The translations under genes and the position numbers were made by a program. From Treponema sp. (GTDB lineage: Bacteria > Spirochaetota > Spirochaetia > Treponematales > Breznakiellaceae), in NCBI GenBank assembly GCA_009785545.1, contig WQWD01000084.1, forward strand, positions 1 through 9,023: a stretch of 9,023 nt of DNA. Direction: 5' to 3'. Of the stretch, positions 1 to 5,400 are shown one piece after another. Within the stretch, counting starts at the first letter, position 1, and the number at the start of each line of letters is the position of its first letter. Below the pieces are notes generated by a model. That model had not been told where the DNA came from, made no database searches, and saw nothing but the letters and a program-made list of their open reading frames with translations.

Positions 1-735
1 ATTCTGGGGGTGGCAGGTGTTGCGGGCAGCGGTCAAAAAGAACTCTGCGAAGCAATGGCTGGGCTTTACCCGATTGAGGCAGGGTCTATTTTTTACCATC
101 CTGAAACAGGTATGCCTAATGGGCTGTCGGTAAAATCGGTAGAATCGGTTCTACCGGTAGAAGTTGTTGGCAAGACGCCGAAAGAAATCAAAGAATTGGG
201 CATAAACTTTGCGTTTGTGCCGGAAGATCGTCTTGGCATGGGGCTTGTTGCCTCCATGGACATGGCGGACAATGTGATGTTACGCTACTACGACCGTGGG
301 CGCTGGCCTTTCGCTGACCGCAAACATTCCCGCACACTGGCTGAAATGCTTATCGAGCAATTGCAAATCGTAACGCCGGGAGTTTCTACGCCGGTTCGGC
401 GGCTGTCCGGCGGAAATGTGCAAAAGGTGCTGTTAGGGCGTGAAATTGCGTCGACACCCGGCGTGTTAATCGTAGCGTATCCCGTGCGAGGTTTGGATAT
501 CAATTCATCTTATACTATCTACAACCTGATAAACGAACAAAAAAAGCGGGGGGTTGCGATTTTGTTTGTAGGCGAGGATTTAGACGTATTGCTTGAACTG
601 TCTGACCGTATTTTAGTTTTATGCGGAGGTTTTGTAAGCGGAATTGTTGACGCAAAAAAAACTACAAAAGAACAAGTAGGGCTTTTAATGACTCATGTTC
701 CTGAATCTACGGCTTCAGAAGGCGGCCAATCATGA
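1..735 (+). CDS. ABC importer ATPase, double-cassette (nucleoside/riboflavin type), C-terminal half; 5' truncated by window edge
   Basis: Energises uptake through the two permeases encoded directly downstream, on the cytoplasmic side of the inner membrane. Reading is open from base 1, so the gene starts upstream and 244 residues are visible; the GTG at 10 is internal. The fragment opens in a degenerate Walker A of the second cassette (GVAGSGQ, lacking GK[ST]). It then shows VPEDR at about visible residues 73-77, the ABC signature LSGGNVQK at 135-142, a Walker B-like VAYPVRGLD at 158-166, and GEDLD with SDRI near the C-terminus. This pattern is typical of the second, weakly catalytic domain of sugar/nucleoside ATPases such as MglA or YufO. 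Family members usually read AAQPTRGLD, so AYPV is a further departure. The stretch between GSIFY and the PEDR motif is about 18 residues longer than I expect for the family. The stop overlaps the next start (ATGA). Substrate is not determinable; purine nucleosides or riboflavin are the main options. Confidence 0.95.
   Translation: MLGVAGVAGSGQKELCEAMAGLYPIEAGSIFYHPETGMPNGLSVKSVESVLPVEVVGKTPKEIKELGINFAFVPEDRLGMGLVASMDMADNVMLRYYDRGRWPFADRKHSRTLAEMLIEQLQIVTPGVSTPVRRLSGGNVQKVLLGREIASTPGVLIVAYPVRGLDINSSYTIYNLINEQKKRGVAILFVGEDLDVLLELSDRILVLCGGFVSGIVDAKKTTKEQVGLLMTHVPESTASEGGQS
138..162. repeat. Palindromic micro-repeat inside the ABC ATPase gene
   Basis: The heptamer GGTAGAA occurs at 138-144 and 156-162, with its complement TTCTACC at 149-155. 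As a result 149-162 (TTCTACCGGTAGAA) is a perfect 14-base palindrome, and 138-155 can form a 7-bp hairpin with a 4-base loop. Related TCGGTA steps lie just upstream (127-132). The block sits in the segment coding for residues that look additional to the family (roughly visible residues 33-56). It may be a small in-frame repeat expansion. No function is implied by the sequence alone. Confidence 0.6.
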
Positions 736-1862
736 ATGACAATATAAATACTGTTTCACGTCCGTCGCCGCCTCAAGCGGAGGTAAAAGTGCCGTTTCTG
801 CGCATAACCCAGCGAAATTTTATGCCGCCGCATAAAGCGTGGCTGTTTCGCATTGGCGGGATTTTTGCGGCTTTGCTTACAGGTGCGGTTTTAATTCTGG
901 TCTTGGGAGAAAATCCTTTTGCCGTATATATCGAAATGATTGACAGCGCATTTGGCAGCCGTATTGGTTTTACGCAAACTATTCGGATAGCGGCTCCTCT
1001 TTTGGGGGCGGCTCTGGCAGTAGGGCTTGCTTTTAAGATGCGTTTTTGGAATATCGGCGCGGAAGGGCAAATCCTTGCAGGCGGAATTGCGGCTTCATAT
1101 TTTGCGTTATTTCATGCCGGAAATATGCCGCCTTTTATTTTGCTTACAGTGATGGGAATTACCGCCGCTGTTGCCGGCGGCATTTGGGGATTTATCCCGG
1201 CGTTTTTCCGCGCGAAATGGGGAACAAACGAAACTTTGTTTACACTGATGTTAAACTATGTGGCGCTTGGTTTTATCTTTTATTTGCAGTCGATTTCTTC
1301 GTGGCAGGCTGACGCTTCGGGACACCCGCAAATTGCCAGATTTGATCGTGCCGCACGGCTGCCGCAGTTGTTCGGCGTTCATATTGGGTGGGTCATTGTT
1401 CTTATCTTGGTTGTACTTGTTTATTTGTATATCACACGCTCAAAACATGGGTATCAGCTTAGCGTAGTTGGGGAAAGCGAAAACACAGCCCGTTATGCCG
1501 GCATGAATGTGGGAAAGATTATCATGCGCACGATGATTATCTCCGGCGCTATTGCCGGGTTTGTAGGTTTTATGCAGGTAGCAGGTGCGGATTTTACGCT
1601 TAACGAATATACTGCCGGAGGTGTAGGTTTTACCGCAATTATTGTAGCATGGCTTGCCCGCTTAAAACCGCCGCTTATGATATTGGTGGCGTTATTTATC
1701 GCTGTATTGGAACGAGGAGCGCTTCGTATACAAACTGTCTTTGAAATACCGGCAACCATTGCCGCTATTTTAATTGGTATTATTCTCTTTTTTATGCTTG
1801 CCTCTGAATTTTTTGTTAATTACCGTGTAATTTTACGTTCTGCAAAGGAGGCGGGTTTGTGA
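732..1862 (+). CDS. ABC importer permease 1 (BPD_transp_2 family; YufP/PnrC/RfuC-like)
   Basis: One of two different membrane subunits forming the import channel for a nucleoside-like or riboflavin-like substrate. The protein is 376 residues. It has a hydrophilic N-terminus of about 35 residues, then roughly nine hydrophobic segments (about 38-59, 80-101, 113-127, 134-159, 170-186, 217-234, 263-285, 297-330, 340-361). The family hallmark FWNIGAEGQ lies at 105-113, followed by GTNETLFTLMLNY at 164-176 and a cytoplasmic coupling-loop segment GESENTARYAGM at 247-258, close to the usual 'G.N..AARYAGI'. Length and topology are normal for the family. The ATG overlaps the stop of the ATPase gene (ATGA), with a modest ribosome site AGAAGG at 717-722, so translation is probably coupled. 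Its 3' end encodes the strong ribosome site for the second permease. The family assignment is secure; the substrate is not. Confidence 0.95.
   Translation: MNDNINTVSRPSPPQAEVKVPFLRITQRNFMPPHKAWLFRIGGIFAALLTGAVLILVLGENPFAVYIEMIDSAFGSRIGFTQTIRIAAPLLGAALAVGLAFKMRFWNIGAEGQILAGGIAASYFALFHAGNMPPFILLTVMGITAAVAGGIWGFIPAFFRAKWGTNETLFTLMLNYVALGFIFYLQSISSWQADASGHPQIARFDRAARLPQLFGVHIGWVIVLILVVLVYLYITRSKHGYQLSVVGESENTARYAGMNVGKIIMRTMIISGAIAGFVGFMQVAGADFTLNEYTAGGVGFTAIIVAWLARLKPPLMILVALFIAVLERGALRIQTVFEIPATIAAILIGIILFFMLASEFFVNYRVILRSAKEAGL
1844..1851 (+). promoter_or_regulatory. Ribosome binding site deciding the GTG start of permease 2
   Basis: AAAGGAGG is a near-perfect Shine-Dalgarno sequence, 7 bases before the GTG at 1859-1861. 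It lies inside the end of the permease 1 gene. It supports the GTG start even though the start overlaps the preceding TGA. Confidence 0.85.
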
Positions 1863-2839
1863 ATGTATTTTATCTTTTCTTTAACGCGGCAGTTTTAGCC
1901 GGAATCCCCATACTGTTTGGTACGTTAGGTGAAATTCTAACGGAAAAGTCCGGCAACCTTAACTTGGGTGTTGAGGGTATGATGTTCATGGGCGCTGTTT
2001 CGGGGCTTGCCGCAGTGTTTATTTTGGAAACCGCTTTTGGTATTGAAATGAATGGCTTTTTAGCCGTGTTTGTCGCTGTCTTGGGCGCTTTTATTGCCGG
2101 AGCTTTTGGAGCTTTGATTTACAGTGTGCTTGTCGTTTCTTTCAGGACTCAGCAAAATGTTACAGGTCTTGCTCTGACCATTTTTGGAGTTGGTTTTGGC
2201 AATTTTTTTGGCGAATTTTTAGGGCGTTTTTCTCCTGTAGGATTTATGAGAATTTCAGCAAGCGCACAAGCCGGGTTTTCGGCCTTGCGTATCCCTGTAC
2301 TCTCTGATCTTCCTGTGTTAGGGCCGCTTTTGTTTAACTACAACATTTTGGTTTATTTTGCGCTATTTTTGGCGGTAGTATTGACAATTTTTTTAAAACA
2401 TACACGGTGGGGCAACAATCTTCGAGCCGTAGGTGAAAACCCTGCCGCTGCGGATGCCGCGTCAATCAATGTAAGCCGTTACAAATACCTTGCAACTTGC
2501 GTAGGCGGCGGAATTTGTGGTTTAGGCGGGATGTATATAGCGATGGTTACCACTGGAGGTATCTGGGTGCATAACGCTGTACATGGCTTTGGCTGGATTT
2601 CTGTAGCGTTGGTGATTTTTGTTCTCTGGAATCCAAGCCGTGCGATACTTGGAGCGATTTTCTTCGGCGCTCTTACGATTATGCGTTTTTATTTTCCCGT
2701 AGGTATTCCTACGCAGATATTTGATATTTTTCCCTATCTTGTTACGATTCTTGTGCTTGTCGTTGTTAGTATCCGCCAGAATAAAGAACACCGCCCTCCG
2801 GCTTTGCTTGGGGTAAATTATTTCCGAGAGGAACGATAA
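1859..2839 (+). CDS. ABC importer permease 2 (BPD_transp_2 family; YufQ/RfuD-like)
   Basis: Second membrane subunit, expected to pair with permease 1 and the ATPase as a heterodimeric importer core. It has 326 residues, is very hydrophobic, and has about eight to nine membrane segments. The diagnostic GNLNLGVEGMM lies at 32-42, TGLALTIFG at 102-110, the coupling-loop segment RAVGENPAAADAASIN at 189-204, and a glycine-rich GGGICGLGGMY at 216-226. These match the shorter permease of YufPQ/NupBC-type systems. Translation starts at GTG, overlapping the previous stop (GTGA), after a strong ribosome site. The stop codon forms the base of the operon terminator hairpin, so this is the last gene of the unit. 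It could be annotated as a nucleoside, riboflavin or simple-sugar permease; the operon partner outside the window would be needed to choose. Confidence 0.95.
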   Translation: MNVFYLFFNAAVLAGIPILFGTLGEILTEKSGNLNLGVEGMMFMGAVSGLAAVFILETAFGIEMNGFLAVFVAVLGAFIAGAFGALIYSVLVVSFRTQQNVTGLALTIFGVGFGNFFGEFLGRFSPVGFMRISASAQAGFSALRIPVLSDLPVLGPLLFNYNILVYFALFLAVVLTIFLKHTRWGNNLRAVGENPAAADAASINVSRYKYLATCVGGGICGLGGMYIAMVTTGGIWVHNAVHGFGWISVALVIFVLWNPSRAILGAIFFGALTIMRFYFPVGIPTQIFDIFPYLVTILVLVVVSIRQNKEHRPPALLGVNYFREER

Positions 2840-2900
2840 CTTGAGAGGCAACCGCGAATCTTCGGTTCGGGTTGGTTGCCTCTCAAGTTTTGCATTTTTT
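2838..2900 (+). terminator. Strong rho-independent terminator of the ABC importer operon
   Basis: The 16-base arm at 2838-2853 (AACTTGAGAGGCAACC) is perfectly complementary to 2874-2889. Inside it, CGAATC (2855-2860) can pair with GGTTCG (2864-2869, one G-T pair) to extend the hairpin. T-rich sequence follows (TTTTGCATTTTTT, 2888-2900). The left arm begins within the TAA stop of permease 2. No T-run follows in the opposite direction, so it acts mainly on + strand transcripts. Confidence 0.9.
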
Positions 2901-2930
2901 CGGTCAAAGCCCTGCAAAAATGCGGTTTTT
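2892..2930 (+). terminator. Possible secondary terminator hairpin
   Basis: GCATTTTT (2892-2899) can pair with AAAAATGC (2916-2923), and GGTTTTT follows. The stem is A/T-rich and its left arm is the T-tract of the main terminator, so this is at best a weak back-up structure. It may be chance in A/T-rich intergenic sequence. Confidence 0.35.
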
Positions 2931-2937
2931 ATAAAGA

Positions 2938-2969
2938 AGTTGTTCAGAAACTGAAGTTTCCGAACAACT
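2938..2969 (-). terminator. Hairpin after the metallopeptidase gene, probable - strand terminator
   Basis: AGTTGTTC (2938-2945) pairs with GAACAACT (2962-2969). After one mismatch, GAAAC (2947-2951) pairs with GTTTC (2956-2960), closing a 4-base loop. It lies 8 bases beyond the stop of the - strand lipoprotein gene. Read on the - strand it is followed by a modest T-rich stretch (TCTTTAT). Position and shape fit a terminator; the weak T-tract lowers certainty. Confidence 0.65.
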
Positions 2970-2977
2970 CTATAAAA

Positions 2978-5380
2978 CTAACGTACCATTAGGAAAAACT
3001 CAATGGATGGATCTACTGGTCTTTCAAAAGTTATAAAACGTTCTCCAGATACGTTTTGCCATGCCGCACCGGGCGAATGTAACATAACAGAATGTTGCCT
3101 CATTTGTCTTTGACTTAAATTAAAAACATTTGGACCTCTTACTGAGGAAGAATTCCAGCGAAACATATTCCATATATCAAAAGCGAATATAGTATATTCA
3201 ATGCCGTTTATAGTTTGTGTAACTTCTCTGTCAAATGAATTGACATGAGCCGGCATCAAGTCTCCTCTAAAGATAAAAGCTTCTCCGTACCTGCGCAGAA
3301 CATCTAAAAATGTCAGTCCCGGGTTAACTTCGCCTAACGCTGAGGTAATTGAATCCATGCCGGTCAAACCATTAAACATAATTCTTCTTAAAAGTTCAGC
3401 GCCTCCGTAGTTACGCAAAAGGTATGCGCCGAAAGCGTATTTTGTTGAATATGAAGTAATTTCCTGCACCCATTCCGTTACGCCTCGTTGATAGTAACGA
3501 GTTAAGAACAGTGGTATTCTTTTTTGTATTACATGGCCGCTATTTTGAGTGGTAAGGCCTATCATTTCGGCTATAACATCTTCCGCCATCATAGAAAGCA
3601 TTTCATTAAACCATAAAGGTGATTCTCCGGGTGCTCCGTCATGTCTTGGCCTTCTTACGTTTTTCATATTCCAATGAATCAAATGTTGAAGTTCATGAGT
3701 CAGTGTGGAAGAAATAGAATCAATGCCGCTTCTTACTGCGCTTGCGCTTATAGAAAACATTTCTGATTCATTAGATCTCCACCCCCACAGATCTTGTGCT
3801 TGTTGATCTCCATACCAATTTAATGCCCAGAAATATCCGAGGATACCTTGGCTCATGTTGTAAACCAGTATCTGCACATGAGTATCGCCGTCCATGCCAC
3901 CGGGAGTTTGATCCGGAAATTTCCCGTATTCATATCCCATAATGTTAGTTGTGGCTGGATAAATTATGTCGAACATATCAGAGAGCTGTATGGCTTGGGA
4001 TTGAGTAATGGTATTATTCCCGACTACCCAAATATTGCCGTGCGCTCCCCTTGCCAATAAAGTTGCCTCGCGTGATTCAAAACGAGGTTGGCCGGAACCA
4101 CCAAGATTAGCGTCAATCCAAAAATGTCTTGTGTCGTGAAGCTGAGGCGGTACAAATTCCGCAAGTACTCTGGGTCTGTCTTGGGGTAAACGGGCAGGCG
4201 GTACGAAAGAGCGATACCTGTCTTCCTGCGGATGGAAACTTCTGGGCGGCAGAGCCTCATTTATATCATGCGCCTCAGACATTGGTAAAAACATTTCTTC
4301 GTGTTGTAATCCGTGTACTCCGACTCCGCCGGAAAGAACCCTGCCTGTATTTTGAGCCGGAACTGGGGTAGAGTCGTCCGATGTATTTATTTTTACCAGA
4401 AAAATATCATTGCCTATCATGTTTTTCAGATGTACGGTATATTCTGTGCCGGTAAAAGTTATCGGGGTAATCCATTGGTCAAAAGCGCCTGAGTTTACCA
4501 AAATAGAAATATCTTGAGAAAAGTTTGATCCAATTCCTATCCCGTCAACAACTGTTGCCCTTACTGTTACAGTTCCCGTTGATTCCGCAAGGAGTGTGCC
4601 GTCTGTAACCACAGCTTGTGTAGTTCCCGGATTTACAAGAGACCATGTAATATCGGAGTTGGTCGCATTAAGCGGCACTACATTTCCAGAGAGCGCAAGC
4701 GGCGTATCGGTTAATGCCCATGATGCATGCCCTTCAATTCCAGTTACACGCTGCATAATAGAAATGGGGAAGTCTTCGATAAAATCAACTCCGTTGGAAA
4801 TGCCGTTGGCTATTCTGGCTCTGACTACCGCTATTCCCGGAGATATGGTGGTTAACCTGTTGCCGCCGGTAAACATTGCGTCACTAGGCCCGCTTACAAG
4901 ACTCCATGTTATTGTCTGATGAGTAGCGTCCGGCGGTACAACTGAGCCCGTTAGAAGGAGAGATGCTCTGGCTGATACCCAAGTTGGTACGCCGGTTATT
5001 CCGAATACAGCGCCCAGAGCGGGGACAGTGTTTGTATGAAGGCTTGTTACCGAGCCTGAATTGCCGGAACTACTTACAGTAACAGTGATTGTATGTCCGA
5101 TATCTTCAGGCTGAATTTCATAAGTGCTGCCGGTTCCGACTGAGCCGCCGTTTTCTCCGTGTCGTACCCAATTGAAGCGAAGATCGCCTCTAAAGGTAAG
5201 ATCGCTTGTATCTACCGATAATTCCCCTCCCACAAAGGCATATCCTGAAATGGTTACATCGCCGTATATGTCCGTGAGATCAGAGGTTGGATCATCCTCA
5301 GGACAAGCGGCAAATATAAAGGCAGTTATTATCGATAAGATGATAATTCCGAACAATTTAAAAAAGTTTTTTTTGCACAT
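2978..5380 (-). CDS. Surface lipoprotein with Ig-like modules and an M30 (hyicolysin)-like zinc metallopeptidase domain
   Basis: Predicted exported, lipid-anchored metallopeptidase of 800 residues. A lipoprotein signal peptide ends in FAAC with the modified Cys at residue 26. It is followed by an acidic linker and an Ig-like module (about 38-119). Two consecutive Big-type modules follow (about 122-209 and 210-296), sharing the 'L.G.VVP..AT...ITWSLV' core. A Pro/Arg-rich linker (about 365-410) leads to the peptidase domain (about 410-760). That domain has the zinc site HELQH at 562-566 and WFNEMLSMMAED at 590-601, where Glu593 is the likely third zinc ligand. HExxH plus a downstream W.NE...MMED-like helix is the pattern of peptidase family M30. 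The start ATG follows AAGGAG at a 5-base gap. The gene lies 20 bases after the beta-helix lipoprotein gene and shares an Ig-like module with it, so the two are probably co-transcribed and may act together at the cell surface. Natural substrate is unknown. Confidence 0.88.
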   Translation of the reverse strand: MCKKNFFKLFGIIILSIITAFIFAACPEDDPTSDLTDIYGDVTISGYAFVGGELSVDTSDLTFRGDLRFNWVRHGENGGSVGTGSTYEIQPEDIGHTITVTVSSSGNSGSVTSLHTNTVPALGAVFGITGVPTWVSARASLLLTGSVVPPDATHQTITWSLVSGPSDAMFTGGNRLTTISPGIAVVRARIANGISNGVDFIEDFPISIMQRVTGIEGHASWALTDTPLALSGNVVPLNATNSDITWSLVNPGTTQAVVTDGTLLAESTGTVTVRATVVDGIGIGSNFSQDISILVNSGAFDQWITPITFTGTEYTVHLKNMIGNDIFLVKINTSDDSTPVPAQNTGRVLSGGVGVHGLQHEEMFLPMSEAHDINEALPPRSFHPQEDRYRSFVPPARLPQDRPRVLAEFVPPQLHDTRHFWIDANLGGSGQPRFESREATLLARGAHGNIWVVGNNTITQSQAIQLSDMFDIIYPATTNIMGYEYGKFPDQTPGGMDGDTHVQILVYNMSQGILGYFWALNWYGDQQAQDLWGWRSNESEMFSISASAVRSGIDSISSTLTHELQHLIHWNMKNVRRPRHDGAPGESPLWFNEMLSMMAEDVIAEMIGLTTQNSGHVIQKRIPLFLTRYYQRGVTEWVQEITSYSTKYAFGAYLLRNYGGAELLRRIMFNGLTGMDSITSALGEVNPGLTFLDVLRRYGEAFIFRGDLMPAHVNSFDREVTQTINGIEYTIFAFDIWNMFRWNSSSVRGPNVFNLSQRQMRQHSVMLHSPGAAWQNVSGERFITFERPVDPSIEFFLMVR
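4493..5017 (-). repeat. Two tandem Big-type Ig modules in the metallopeptidase
   Basis: Residues 122-209 and 210-296 align end to end. Each begins with a short ITG/IEG strand, then L.LTG.VVPPDAT or L.LSG.VVPLNAT, ITWSLV, and ends in an 'A.I.NG/A.VVDG...F..D..I.I' strand. They are two copies of one module of about 87 residues, of the bacterial Ig-like kind common in treponeme surface proteins. They probably act as spacers holding the peptidase domain away from the membrane. Confidence 0.8.
5024..5269 (-). repeat. Ig-like module of the metallopeptidase, shared with the neighbouring lipoprotein
   Basis: Residues about 38-119. The pattern is GDVTISG, a central NWVR, then TYEIQPEDIGHTITVTVSS, SGSVTS and a closing TNTVP. 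The same order of elements occurs twice in the upstream lipoprotein. This suggests module sharing between the two genes of this operon. Confidence 0.7.
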
Positions 5381-5385
5381 AATGT

Positions 5386-5391
5386 CTCCTT
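5386..5391 (-). promoter_or_regulatory. Ribosome binding site of the metallopeptidase gene
   Basis: AAGGAG on the - strand, 5 bases before the ATG at 5378-5380. It lies in the 20-base gap between the two lipoprotein genes. The gap has no room for a promoter, which supports co-transcription. Confidence 0.75.
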
Positions 5392-5400
5392 AAAAAGTTT

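Noticed and set aside
10..12. GTG as the start of the ATPase gene
   Set aside because: The frame is open upstream to base 1, and the residues there (ILGVAG) continue the conserved start of the second cassette. The gene is simply cut by the window edge.
1493..1759. Open frame of 88 codons on the - strand within permease 1
   Set aside because: Antisense shadow of a hydrophobic permease; Ala/Thr/Pro-rich composition comes from the complement.
2522..2917. Open frame of 131 codons on the - strand
   Set aside because: Antisense to the end of permease 2 and runs through the terminator hairpin. Composition is unlike a protein gene.
4129..4919. Several open frames on the + strand opposite the metallopeptidase gene
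   Set aside because: They are antisense to a gene with a continuous, recognisable domain series and show no ribosome sites or family resemblance.
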